Source: Pedobacter sandarakinus
GTDB lineage: Bacteria > Bacteroidota > Bacteroidia > Sphingobacteriales > Sphingobacteriaceae
Assembly (NCBI RefSeq): GCF_026240095.1
Contig: NZ_JAPIVG010000003.1
Location: 124,001 to 188,000, forward strand
Reading direction: 5' to 3'
DNA length: 64,000 nt
The position numbers and the translations under genes are program-made. The notes beneath the pieces were generated by a model. That model had not been told where the DNA came from. It made no database searches and saw nothing but the letters and a program-made list of their open reading frames with translations. Numbering within the stretch: position 1 is the first letter of the stretch; every line of letters starts with the position of its first letter. This document shows positions 8,404 to 16,776 of the stretch, in pieces.

Positions 8404-9180
8404 TTGATAAACTCATCGCCATTTCCATTCCAATTCGAATTCCTTGAGCAAAGGTATCATTACCACTATCTGTTTGAGACACTTGCATTTATTGTTGGTG
8501 TTAGGGTTTACTATTATCTTAAAAAAGGTATTGCAGATCCCATCTCAGACGAGAATAGACTTTGGATTATGCTTGGTGCCATGGTTGGCGCTTTAGTTGG
8601 CTCTCGGTTGCTTGCGGTTTTAGAAACGCCAGGGGTTTTACATCACCTTACTTTTAACATTCTCTATCAAAGTAAAACCATTGTTGGTGGTTTGTTGGGA
8701 GGGCTCGTTGGTGTAGAGATCACCAAAAAAATTATTCGAGTAAACATTGCTTCGGGTGATATTTATGTGGTTCCAATTATCATCGCATTATTTATCGGTC
8801 GCATCGGCTGTTTCTCCATGGGTATTGATGAGCCTACTTTTGGCGTTGAAACAGATTTCTTCGCCGGCATTGACCTAGGTGATGGTGTTCTGCGACATCC
8901 CATTATGTTGTACGAAATGGCTTATCTCATTTTACTTCTTTTAGTTTTTAAGCGCATCAAAACCAGTGAAATGCCAAATGGAGATCGTTTCAAACTGTTT
9001 ATGGTACTGTATTTCTTGTTTAGATTTCTTATCGAATTCATCAAACCTTACCAGCCATTATATCTTAATTTAAGTAGTATTCACTGGGCTGGTTTGGTGG
9101 TAATCGTTTATTATTATAAATTTATCTTAAGAACATTTTCAGTAATCGCTCAAAAAAATAATCAATATGGCCAATACTAG
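8404..9180 (+). CDS. Divergent Lgt-like membrane protein (prolipoprotein diacylglyceryl transferase family)
   Basis: A 258-aa polytopic membrane protein with the Lgt fold signature in altered form. The canonical GRxGNFxNxE motif reads GRIGCFSMGID (residues 132-142): Arg133 is kept but the Asn and Glu are lost. The usual FHGG is VGG (94-96), so the essential His is missing. RHPIMLYE (164-171) matches canonical RHPxQLYE. Genuine Lgt transfers diacylglycerol from phosphatidylglycerol to lipoprotein cysteines; this one probably handles a related lipid by other chemistry. The start is TTG at 8404, since an in-frame stop lies two codons upstream and no ATG fits. It overlaps the radical SAM gene by 14 nt. 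Confidence 0.8.
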   Translation: MINSSPFPFQFEFLEQRYHYHYLFETLAFIVGVRVYYYLKKGIADPISDENRLWIMLGAMVGALVGSRLLAVLETPGVLHHLTFNILYQSKTIVGGLLGGLVGVEITKKIIRVNIASGDIYVVPIIIALFIGRIGCFSMGIDEPTFGVETDFFAGIDLGDGVLRHPIMLYEMAYLILLLLVFKRIKTSEMPNGDRFKLFMVLYFLFRFLIEFIKPYQPLYLNLSSIHWAGLVVIVYYYKFILRTFSVIAQKNNQYGQY

Positions 9181-10561
9181 AGATTATGTCTATTACGATT
9201 ACACTAAAAGCCTCTGCCCAGAATGCTTATTGCTTTGCGATGCGAAGATTGTGTTTCAGGATGCAAAAGTTTACATGTTAAAGCATTGTCGTACGCATGG
9301 CGATAGTAGAGTAATGATTGCTGATGACGTTGAATATTACAAGCAAATCAGGAATTACAATAAGCAATCTGAAATTCCACTAAAGTTTAATACTAAAGTG
9401 CATTATGGTTGTCCGTACGATTGTGGTTTGTGTACCGACCATGAGCAGCATTCTTGCTTAACCGTTATTGAAGTTACCGATCGCTGCAATTTGGCTTGCC
9501 CAACATGTTACGCAATGTCTTCGCCAAATTATGGTAGACATAGAACATTGCAGGAAATAGAACGAATGATGGACATCGTTGTAGCTAACGAAGGAGAGCC
9601 AGATGTGGTACAGCTTTCTGGAGGTGAACCTACTGTTCATCCGGAATTCTTCAAAATCTTAGATTTAGCCAAAACCAAACCCATCAAGCACCTGATGGTA
9701 AATACCAACGGGATCAGGATTGCCAAAGACATCAACTTCGTTGAAAAACTGGCCTCATATATGCCAGATTTTGAGATTTACCTGCAATTTGATAGTTTTA
9801 GCGCTGAAGTACTTACCAAAATGAGAGGAGAGGACTTAACCGAAGTGCGTAAGAAGGCTATCAATCACCTCAATCAATTTAATGTTTCTACAACCTTGGT
9901 AGTTACGCTGCAAAAAGGTTTGAACGACCACGAGATTGGTGAGATTATCGATTATGCGTTAAAACAACGTTGCGTTCGTGGTGTAACCTTCCAACCTACA
10001 CAAGTTGCGGGCAGGAATGATGATTACAATGATCAGCAAGGCCGGATTACCTTAACCGAAGTACGTCGAAAGATTTACGAGCAGTCTCCGGTCTTCACGC
10101 CTCAAGATTTGATCCCGGTACCTTGTAATCCAGATGCGTTATGCATGGCTTATGCCCTAAAAATTGGCGATGAAGTATTCCCGATGACGCACTTGATTAA
10201 TCCGGAAGACTTGCTTAATAATTCCAAAAATACCATCGTTTTCGAACATGATGAAAAGCTGAAAGAGCACATGTTAAACTTATTTAGCACCGGTGTTTCG
10301 GTAGATTGTGCCGAAGATACACTTGGGGAATTGATGTGTTGCTTGCCAAGAGTCAAATCAGATCATCTGAACTACGACAACTTATTTCGGATTATTATTA
10401 TGAATTTTATGGATCCACTGGATTTTGATGTTCGTGCAGTCAAGAAATCCTGTGTACATATTGTTAGCGATAAATATAAAATGGTTCCATTCGAAACAAT
10501 GAATATCTTTTATCGTGATCAGAAAATAGATACCATAAGGGCAAAACTTAATATGACTTGA
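9167..10561 (+). CDS. Radical SAM protein of the MJ0619/Tes-like group
   Basis: A 464-aa radical SAM enzyme. The SAM-binding cluster motif is C107-x3-C111-x2-C114 (DRCNLACPTC), followed by SGGEPTVHPEF. Before it come an N-terminal rubredoxin-like set (C17, C20, C24, C41 with HG) and an extra cysteine group C82, C86, C89, C97 (YGCPYDCGLCTDHEQHSC). This arrangement is that of the archaeal MJ0619 family, whose members include tetraether lipid synthase. More Cys pairs occur in the C-terminal half (VPCNPDALC, ELMCCLPR). By family knowledge it may activate unreactive carbons such as lipid tails; the substrate here is inference. It overlaps the Lgt-like gene and is followed by two small membrane protein genes. 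Confidence 0.85.
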   Translation: MANTRDYVYYDYTKSLCPECLLLCDAKIVFQDAKVYMLKHCRTHGDSRVMIADDVEYYKQIRNYNKQSEIPLKFNTKVHYGCPYDCGLCTDHEQHSCLTVIEVTDRCNLACPTCYAMSSPNYGRHRTLQEIERMMDIVVANEGEPDVVQLSGGEPTVHPEFFKILDLAKTKPIKHLMVNTNGIRIAKDINFVEKLASYMPDFEIYLQFDSFSAEVLTKMRGEDLTEVRKKAINHLNQFNVSTTLVVTLQKGLNDHEIGEIIDYALKQRCVRGVTFQPTQVAGRNDDYNDQQGRITLTEVRRKIYEQSPVFTPQDLIPVPCNPDALCMAYALKIGDEVFPMTHLINPEDLLNNSKNTIVFEHDEKLKEHMLNLFSTGVSVDCAEDTLGELMCCLPRVKSDHLNYDNLFRIIIMNFMDPLDFDVRAVKKSCVHIVSDKYKMVPFETMNIFYRDQKIDTIRAKLNMT

Positions 10562-10562
10562 T

Positions 10563-10748
10563 ATGATTTTTTTGTTATTGCTGTATGCATTTGCAGTTAT
10601 AGTCTTATTTATTGGCGGAATAATCACCATAATTGTTCAGTCTTCTCAGAATCGATCTACAAAGCTTGGGATAAAAATGCTTATCGGTTCTGTAATATTG
10701 ATTGTTATAGGGGCTGGCGCTTGCGCTGTTATACTTGCAAATGGTTAG
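10563..10748 (+). CDS. Small two-helix membrane protein, paralogue A
   Basis: A 61-aa protein with two hydrophobic helices (about 2-26 and 38-59) joined by a short basic loop (SQNRSTKLGIK). The ATG starts one base after the radical SAM stop, so it is surely in the same operon. It resembles the next gene in length, loop pattern and the closing helix (LIVIGAGACAVIL against LIVIGGGVCAYIL), including a conserved Cys. No known domain recognised. Confidence 0.7.
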   Translation: MIFLLLLYAFAVIVLFIGGIITIIVQSSQNRSTKLGIKMLIGSVILIVIGAGACAVILANG

Positions 10749-10751
10749 TGT

Positions 10752-10946
10752 ATGGGTCTGTTTCTAATATATTGGATCTTAGTTGCAGTGTTATTCGCGG
10801 TAGGGCTCTTAAAAGTAATCATCGGCAGCATCTACAATAAGCCTGCAAAACCTGGTTTAAAGCTGATGCTCATTGCTTTGATCTTAATAGTAATCGGTGG
10901 TGGCGTATGTGCCTATATCTTAACCAACCTCAATCTTTCTCATTAA
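10752..10946 (+). CDS. Small two-helix membrane protein, paralogue B
   Basis: A 64-aa protein with two predicted membrane helices and a basic loop (NKPAKPGLK) between them, a tandem paralogue of the preceding gene and only 3 nt away. Gly-rich motif and Cys in the second helix are shared. It ends the Lgt-like/radical SAM cluster; the next gene, pheT, has its own promoter. The function is unknown; a role as small subunit or lipid-interacting partner is conjecture. Confidence 0.7.
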   Translation: MGLFLIYWILVAVLFAVGLLKVIIGSIYNKPAKPGLKLMLIALILIVIGGGVCAYILTNLNLSH

Positions 10947-11069
10947 ACTATTGGGTGAAAACTTACCTTTTCAGTATTTACTTAAATATGGTTAGAATTT
11001 AGAAAACTAAATGAGACATATTTAATGTCCAATGTTTTTCAATTTTTAAAACCTTTCATCATTAAATAT

Positions 11070-11122
11070 TATCTTTGCCTTTCAAATTTCAAGGATTAAT
11101 GTTCTTTGCGTTTTAGCGCAAA
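11070..11122 (+). promoter_or_regulatory. Candidate pheT promoter and leader hairpin
   Basis: TATCTTTG at 11070-11077 matches the -7 consensus TAnnTTTG; a -33 TTG is not clear. In the leader that follows, TTTGCG (11105-11110) and CGCAAA (11117-11122) form a small hairpin followed by an A-rich stretch up to the ATG at 11154. It has no T-run, so it is not a terminator. Confidence 0.45.
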
Positions 11123-11153
11123 AATATAGTTCCAAAATCTCAAATCTCAATAA

Positions 11154-13553
11154 ATGAAAATATCATATAACTGGTTAAAAGAATTCGTACAAATAGACAA
11201 GACTCCGCAAGAGCTATCACTAATTCTAACCAATATTGGCTTAGAGGTAGAGAGTGTAGATCGGGTTCAGCCTGTGGTGGGCGGATTAGAGGGCTTAGTA
11301 ATTGGCGAGGTTTTGACATGCATACAACACCCAAATGCAGATCGTTTAAGGGTTACCACTGTTACCGTAGGTGGTGCAGAAAATCTGCAAATCGTTTGCG
11401 GGGCGCCAAATGTTGCTGCGGGTCAGAAAGTGGTGGTAGCTACTGTTGGTACCACAGTTTATCCGTTAGCCGGTGAGCCATTTAAAATCAAAGAATCGAA
11501 AATTAGGGGAGAAGTTTCGCAAGGAATGATTTGTGCAGAAGATGAAATCGGCTTGGGTAACGACCATGACGGGATCATGATCTTGGCTAAAGACACACAA
11601 ATCGGGATCAGGGCAAAAGATCATTTCAAAATGGATGATGATTTTGTTTTCGAAATTGGCTTAACACCTAACCGTGCCGATGCCGCTTCGCACCTGGGTG
11701 TGGCAAGAGATTTGGCAGCCTATTTTAGATCTGAATTTGAAATGCCTGATCTTAGTGACTTTAAGGTAGATAATGAGTTGCTAATAATTCCTGTTGAGGT
11801 AGAAGACCCTCAAGCCTGTCCGCGTTATAGCAGCTTAACCATTTCTGGTGTTAGTGTTAAAGAATCGCCAGATTGGCTAAAAGACAAATTGAAAGTTATC
11901 GGACTCCGTCCTATCAATAATGTAGTAGATGTTACCAATTATGTATTGCATGGATTAGGGCAGCCTTTACATGCCTTCGATGCAGATAAAATTACAGGTG
12001 GTAAAGTCATCGTAAAAAAAGTTGCCGACGAAACTGCTTTCACCACTTTGGATGATGTTGAGCGTAAATTGAGTGGTGAAGACCTCATGATTTGTAATAC
12101 CGAAGGCCCGATGTGTATTGCGGGTGTATTTGGTGGCAAAACTTCTGGTGTTGATAATGCTACGCGAAATATTTTTTTAGAGAGTGCTTATTTCAACTCC
12201 GTTTCGGTTCGTAAAACGGCCAAGAGACATGGATTAAAAACTGATGCCTCATTCCGTTTCGAGCGAGGTACCGATCCGGAAATCACAGTTACCGCATTAA
12301 AATATGCCGCTTTGCTCATTAAGGAAATTGCTGGTGGAGAAATTTCATCGCCTGTGGCAGATGCCTATCCAACGCCAATCCGTCCTTACGAGTTTGAAGT
12401 GAGCTATACTAACATCAATAAATTAATTGGCGCAAATATCCCATCGGCAGATATTAAGCACATCATTATGGCATTGGGTATCTCTGCAACCAGCACGTCA
12501 ACAGATACTTTGGCATTAAGAGTTCCTTCATTTAAAGTGGATGTGACCCGTGAGTGTGATATTACTGAGGAGGTATTGAGGATTTACGGGTATAATAATA
12601 TTGAGATTCCGTCGAAGGTAAATGCATCATTATCTTACAGCACCAAACCAGAAAAAGAAAATACCCACAATACTATCGCAGATTTGCTTACTGCAAATGG
12701 TTACGCAGAGATTATGTGTAATTCACTAACCAAATCTACTTATTCTAAAAACCTGGATCAGGCGGTTTTTATTTTGAATCCATTGAGTAGTGATTTGAAC
12801 GTAATGCGTCAGAGTTTGCTAATGCCTGCTTTGGAAAGTGTCGCTTATAATCAAAACCGCAAAAATGCTGATGTAAAGTTTTATGAATTTGGCAAAACCT
12901 ACCATTTAATTAACGAGAAATACGTAGAGCGGGCGAGATTGTTGTTATTAATTTCTGGTGCGAAAGAAAGTGAACGGTGGAATCAAAACACTAAACCAGT
13001 AAGCTTTTACAATCTTAAAGCGGCAGTAGATGGAGTATTAGCTAGATTGGGAATTACAACATACCAAACCGACACACTAAGTGATGATAGCTTTGCCTAT
13101 GGCATTAAGTATTTTCGTGGCGACAAAACGTTGGTTAGCTTTGGTGCAGTTAGCAAAGCAGATAGAAAGGTGGCAGATATAAATGCAACTGTTTTTTACG
13201 CTGATTTTGATTGGGCCACACTGCTGGATGTGGTGAAAAAAAATAAAATTGTAAATAAAGAAGTTTCGAAATACCCTCAGGTGCGTAGAGATTTGTCTTT
13301 GCTCATCGATCAATCGGTAAGCTTCGATACTTTGAAAGGTATTGCCTTTAAAACCGATAAAAAGCTGATTAAAGAAGTTGGTGTTTTTGATGTTTATATG
13401 GGCGATAAACTGCCCGAAGGTAAAAAATCTTATGCCTTAAATTTCATTTTGCAAGATGAAGAGCAAACTTTGACAGATAAGCAAATTGAAAGCATCATGC
13501 AGAAGTTAATTGCAAATTTTACGCAGCAAGCCGGGGCAGAAATTAGGAAATAA
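11154..13553 (+). CDS. pheT: Phenylalanyl-tRNA synthetase beta subunit
   Basis: Beta chain of the alpha2-beta2 enzyme that charges tRNA-Phe. At 799 aa it is full length. Visible domains are the N-terminal helix MKISYNWLKEFV, the tRNA-binding OB domain (about 42-150, HPNADRLRV and QIVCGAPNV), the B3/4 editing domain, B5, the catalytic-like core, and a C-terminal FDX-ACB anticodon-binding domain (KYPQVRRDLSLLID). It heads a cluster with a coiled-coil gene, zapA, a 6S-like RNA and rny. pheS is not in the window. Confidence 0.98.
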   Translation: MKISYNWLKEFVQIDKTPQELSLILTNIGLEVESVDRVQPVVGGLEGLVIGEVLTCIQHPNADRLRVTTVTVGGAENLQIVCGAPNVAAGQKVVVATVGTTVYPLAGEPFKIKESKIRGEVSQGMICAEDEIGLGNDHDGIMILAKDTQIGIRAKDHFKMDDDFVFEIGLTPNRADAASHLGVARDLAAYFRSEFEMPDLSDFKVDNELLIIPVEVEDPQACPRYSSLTISGVSVKESPDWLKDKLKVIGLRPINNVVDVTNYVLHGLGQPLHAFDADKITGGKVIVKKVADETAFTTLDDVERKLSGEDLMICNTEGPMCIAGVFGGKTSGVDNATRNIFLESAYFNSVSVRKTAKRHGLKTDASFRFERGTDPEITVTALKYAALLIKEIAGGEISSPVADAYPTPIRPYEFEVSYTNINKLIGANIPSADIKHIIMALGISATSTSTDTLALRVPSFKVDVTRECDITEEVLRIYGYNNIEIPSKVNASLSYSTKPEKENTHNTIADLLTANGYAEIMCNSLTKSTYSKNLDQAVFILNPLSSDLNVMRQSLLMPALESVAYNQNRKNADVKFYEFGKTYHLINEKYVERARLLLLISGAKESERWNQNTKPVSFYNLKAAVDGVLARLGITTYQTDTLSDDSFAYGIKYFRGDKTLVSFGAVSKADRKVADINATVFYADFDWATLLDVVKKNKIVNKEVSKYPQVRRDLSLLIDQSVSFDTLKGIAFKTDKKLIKEVGVFDVYMGDKLPEGKKSYALNFILQDEEQTLTDKQIESIMQKLIANFTQQAGAEIRK

Positions 13554-13584
13554 AATATAAATTCGTATTTTTAGAAATAAATTC

Positions 13585-13875
13585 ATGACTTCTGTTGCAG
13601 ACCAATTAGATAAAGTACTACAAAAAACAACTCGATTAATTGAGTTATGTAATGCTTTGCAGGAAGAAAGTGATTTATTAAGGCTTGAAAATCAATCGTT
13701 AAAAGTTGCACTGGATACGTCTAAGGTTAAGAATGTAGAACTCGAAGAAAAATTGAGGGTTACAAAATTGGCTAAAAGTATAGAGGGCACAAGCGAAAAA
13801 TCGCTTGACATTAAACAAAAGATTAACGATTTTGTGCGGGAGATTGATAAGAGTATCGCATTATTGAAAAAATAA
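13585..13875 (+). CDS. Small coiled-coil protein upstream of zapA
   Basis: A 96-aa protein that is almost entirely heptad-like (L, E, K rich, about residues 5-65) with a short C-terminal helix. No catalytic motif. It lies 31 nt after pheT and 32 nt before zapA. Size and coil content recall ZapB, a partner of ZapA in E. coli, but I cannot show homology from sequence alone, so a cell-division role is an inference from position. Confidence 0.75.
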   Translation: MTSVADQLDKVLQKTTRLIELCNALQEESDLLRLENQSLKVALDTSKVKNVELEEKLRVTKLAKSIEGTSEKSLDIKQKINDFVREIDKSIALLKK

Positions 13876-13907
13876 TGATGCGAAGAAATCAGAAACTAAG
13901 CTAACAA

Positions 13908-14198
13908 ATGGGAGAAATCTCGATTAAAATAACCATTTCCGATCGTATTTATCCACTAAAGGTAAATACTGAAGAGGAAGAAATTGTGAGACGGGCGGCA
14001 AAGATGATCAATGAGCGCATAAAAGATTATCAAGATAATTATGCGGTTAGAGATAAACAAGATTTGCTTTCTATGGCAGTTTTGCATTATGCAACTGCTG
14101 TTTTGAGAACGGAAAATAAGGTGCAAAGCCAAGATACTGCCGTTGCTGATAAAGTTGAAGAATTGGATATTTTACTCAACGGTTTCTTTACTAAATAA
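13908..14198 (+). CDS. zapA: Cell division protein ZapA
   Basis: FtsZ-associated protein that bundles Z-ring protofilaments. The 96 residues show the ZapA head (ISIKITISDRIYPLKV), the following region EEEIVRRAAKMINERIKDY and a C-terminal helix for tetramer formation. Length is normal. In many bacteria a 6S RNA gene lies right after zapA; here a long foldable RNA is also found immediately downstream, before rny. Confidence 0.93.
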   Translation: MGEISIKITISDRIYPLKVNTEEEEIVRRAAKMINERIKDYQDNYAVRDKQDLLSMAVLHYATAVLRTENKVQSQDTAVADKVEELDILLNGFFTK

Positions 14199-14297
14199 GG
14201 GTTCGTTCTTTCGGCCATTGCTCATTTTAAATTTGTTTCAGCATCTGCATGATTTTGAAACAACTTAAAGATAACAATGCCAGATTAGCATAAAGAC

Positions 14298-14478
14298 ATA
14301 GCCGCGGCTAGTTTTTTGAGTTTCAAAATTTATAAAACTTAACACTTCAATATCTATGGGGTTAAGAGGGCGTATTTCATCTGCTTCGGCACCTGAAAAT
14401 GGCTTAAATCCCAATTATGCTTAGTTGAGGTTTAAAATGATTGAGACTTTAAAAAATTAGTTGCGGTTTTTTTTTTTA
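14298..14478 (+). ncRNA. ssrS: 6S-like RNA (6S-Flavo type candidate)
   Basis: The zapA-rny gap folds into one long hairpin. The closing stem pairs 14302-14317 with 14451-14466 over 16 bp (G-U pairs included), continued by 14318-14326 with 14441-14450. After an internal loop, 14335-14343 pairs with 14424-14433. A central bubble follows (14344-14356 against 14414-14423), then 14357-14366 with 14403-14413 and an apical hairpin with a TTCG loop. A T-run at 14467-14477 ends it. A stem with a central open bubble is the mark of 6S RNA, which mimics an open promoter and sequesters RNA polymerase. The position next to zapA fits. Exact ends are estimates. Confidence 0.75.
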
Positions 14479-14491
14479 CTTAAAAAACAAA

Positions 14492-16063
14492 ATGGAGACA
14501 ACGGAAATTCTGGGATACATATTTGCCTTAATAGCAGGCCTAGGTATCGGTATAGCGGTAGGTAGATATCTACTTCGCAACTTGCTAAAAGCACAAGAAG
14601 TTGCAGCGCAAAACAAGGTTAAAAAGATTTTAAAGGATGCAGAAAATAATGCAGATATCTTAAAAAAGAATAAACTTTTAGAAGCGAAAGAGAAATTTTT
14701 GCAACTTAAAGCAGAGCACGAACAAGAGGTTAATGCAAAAAATAATACCTTAAACCAACGCGAAAATACCATGAAGCAGAAAGAGCAATCGGTAAATCAG
14801 CGCATGGAGAATTTCAACAAAAAAGAACAGGAATTAGATAAGCAAAAGGTTAACCTCGAAAAACAAACTGACCTCGCTGTTAAAAAGCAAGAAGAGGTAG
14901 AGGTTTTGAAAAATCAACACCTTAAGCAGTTGGAAACCATTGCCGGCCTATCTGCCGAGGAAGCTAAGGAACAGTTGGTAGAAAACCTTAAACAAGAGGC
15001 ACGTACCCAGGCCATGATGCAGGTAAAAGATATCGTTGATGAAGCTAAGTTAACTGCCAGCAAGGAAGCTAAAAAAGTAGTGATTCAAACCATTCAACGT
15101 ACCGCTACAGAGGCAGCAATAGAAAACTCAGTTTCTATTTTTCATATCGAAAGTGATGAAATTAAAGGTCGGGTAATTGGTAGAGAAGGTAGAAACATCC
15201 GTGCCTTAGAAGCTGCTACAGGTATCGAAATTATTGTTGATGATACACCAGAGGCAATTATACTTTCAGGCTTCGATCCAGTACGTAGAGAAATTGCCCG
15301 TTTAGCACTCCACCGTTTGGTAACTGATGGTCGAATTCACCCAGCTCGTATTGAGGAAATTGTTGCGAAAACGAAAAAACAAATTGAAGACGAAATTGTA
15401 GAAATTGGCGAACGGACGGTAATCGATTTAGGAATTCACGGTTTACACCCAGAATTAATTAGAATGGTAGGGCGTATGCGTTACCGTTCATCTTACGGAC
15501 AAAATTTGTTGCACCACTCTCGTGAAGTGGCTAACTTTTGTGCTACTATGGCCGCAGAGTTGGGTCTTAATGCAAAAATGGCTAAACGTGCGGGCTTACT
15601 GCATGATATAGGTAAAGTGCCTGATGATAACCCGGAATTGCCACACGCAATTTTAGGTATGCAACTCGCAGAAAAATATAAAGAACATCCGGAAATCTGT
15701 AATGCCATTGGCGCTCACCACGACGAAATTGAAATGACGTCGATGATTTCTCCAATTGTTCAGGCTTGTGATGCAATTTCAGGTGCACGTCCGGGCGCTC
15801 GTAGGGAAGTAGTGGAGAGTTATATAAAACGTCTGAAAGATCTTGAAGAATTGGCATTATCTTATCCAGGCGTTGAGAAAACTTTTGCAATACAAGCGGG
15901 TAGAGAGCTACGCGTAATTGTAGAAAGTGAAAGAATTACTGATGCACAGGCCGAATTGCTTGCAGCTGATATTTCAACACGTATTCAAACTGAAATGACC
16001 TATCCAGGTCAGATTAAGGTAACGGTAATCAGAGAAACCCGCTCAGTGGCATTTGCAAAATAG
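14492..16063 (+). CDS. rny: Ribonuclease Y
   Basis: Membrane-anchored endoribonuclease that initiates mRNA decay. The 523 residues contain the N-terminal anchor (about 6-28), a long coiled coil (about 30-200), a KH domain ([15 protein letters not shown]) and an HD domain with the metal-binding pair in [12 protein letters not shown]. Length and order are exactly those of the family. It follows the 6S-like RNA and ends in a strong terminator, so it is the last gene of the pheT-zapA-rny group. Confidence 0.97.
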   Translation: METTEILGYIFALIAGLGIGIAVGRYLLRNLLKAQEVAAQNKVKKILKDAENNADILKKNKLLEAKEKFLQLKAEHEQEVNAKNNTLNQRENTMKQKEQSVNQRMENFNKKEQELDKQKVNLEKQTDLAVKKQEEVEVLKNQHLKQLETIAGLSAEEAKEQLVENLKQEARTQAMMQVKDIVDEAKLTASKEAKKVVIQTIQRTATEAAIENSVSIFHIESDEIKGRVIGREGRNIRALEAATGIEIIVDDTPEAIILSGFDPVRREIARLALHRLVTDGRIHPARIEEIVAKTKKQIEDEIVEIGERTVIDLGIHGLHPELIRMVGRMRYRSSYGQNLLHHSREVANFCATMAAELGLNAKMAKRAGLLHDIGKVPDDNPELPHAILGMQLAEKYKEHPEICNAIGAHHDEIEMTSMISPIVQACDAISGARPGARREVVESYIKRLKDLEELALSYPGVEKTFAIQAGRELRVIVESERITDAQAELLAADISTRIQTEMTYPGQIKVTVIRETRSVAFAK

Positions 16064-16110
16064 TACTACAGAAATCACTAATAATTAAAACCTTTAAGGA
16101 CTCAATATAA

Positions 16111-16139
16111 AAGCGATGGATATTCCATCGCTTTTTTTA
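16111..16139 (+). terminator. Terminator after rny
   Basis: A perfect 10-bp stem AAGCGATGGA / TCCATCGCTT with a TAT loop is followed by a T-run. It lies 47 nt after the rny stop. Confidence 0.93.
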
Positions 16140-16149
16140 TTTTTACACC

Positions 16150-16665
16150 ATGAGCAAGCAAACCCATTTAACAGAACCAAAGCGCCCGGTTGATTTACTT
16201 TTCGATCAATATGCCGAAAGCCACCAGAACGCCACTAATAAGTTGGTGCATTGGATTTGTGTTCCATTAATTGTATTTAGTTTGCTTGGGCTAGTATGGC
16301 AAATTCCATTTCCACACTTAAACTTTTTGGGAAGCTACAATGGTTTTTTCAATTGGGCTTCTTTTTTACTTGCTTTTTCATTGTATTATTATTTTACCTT
16401 ATCGCCGGTATTATTTTTCATGATGATTTGGGTAGTGGGGCTAATGAGTTATTTCATTGTGAAAATTGAACAAGCGGTGGGTTTGGGTAGTGGAATGGCA
16501 TATGGTATCTATGCTGCAATTTTCGTTGCTGCCTGGGTTGGACAATTTATCGGTCATAAAATAGAAGGTAAAAAGCCTTCATTTTTGAATGATGTTAAGT
16601 TCTTATTAATCGGACCGATTTGGTTATTGCACTTTATTTGCAAAAAAACGGGTATCAGATACTAA
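16150..16665 (+). CDS. Mpo1-like (DUF962) membrane protein
   Basis: A 171-aa integral membrane protein of the DUF962/Mpo1 family. The yeast member Mpo1 is an Fe(II) dioxygenase that shortens 2-hydroxy fatty acids by alpha-oxidation. The family marks are present: an N-terminal FDQYAESHQNATNKLVHWICVP region with His residues, several helices, and a C-terminal WVGQFIGHKIEGKKPSF box. Bacteroidota make abundant hydroxylated fatty acids, so the activity is plausible but unproven. It starts 10 nt after the rny terminator, so it needs its own start of transcription. Confidence 0.85.
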   Translation: MSKQTHLTEPKRPVDLLFDQYAESHQNATNKLVHWICVPLIVFSLLGLVWQIPFPHLNFLGSYNGFFNWASFLLAFSLYYYFTLSPVLFFMMIWVVGLMSYFIVKIEQAVGLGSGMAYGIYAAIFVAAWVGQFIGHKIEGKKPSFLNDVKFLLIGPIWLLHFICKKTGIRY

Positions 16666-16676
16666 TCTTGACACAG

Positions 16677-16747
16677 GTAACATTAAATTAACTTTTAGCT
16701 AAACAAATCTTAATTAACACCTAACATGTAGCTAACATTGTGGTAAT
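16677..16747 (+). promoter_or_regulatory. Pho-box-like array of YTAAC repeats upstream of the TonB receptor
   Basis: Pentamers of the form nTAAn stand at exact 11-bp steps: GTAAC 16677, TTAAC 16688, CTAAA 16699, TTAAT 16710, CTAAC 16721, CTAAC 16732, and GTAAT 16743. The last one abuts a -7 element, and there is no -33 TTG. Direct TTAAC-type repeats with an 11-bp period are how PhoP of Bacillus and SphR of cyanobacteria bind, both OmpR-family phosphate regulators. I infer binding by the local PhoB-like regulator that replaces the -33 contact. Confidence 0.65.
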
Positions 16748-16754
16748 AGCTTTG
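16747..16754 (+). promoter_or_regulatory. Promoter -7 element of the TonB receptor operon
   Basis: TAGCTTTG fits TAnnTTTG. Transcription would begin near 16761, leaving about 16 nt before the TTG start at 16777. Confidence 0.6.
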
Positions 16755-16776
16755 CCTAAAATTAAACATAGGCAAA

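Noticed and set aside
14300..14310. TAGCCGCGGCTA palindrome as a protein-binding site or short terminator
   Set aside because: It is better explained as the 5' strand of the long 6S-like closing stem.
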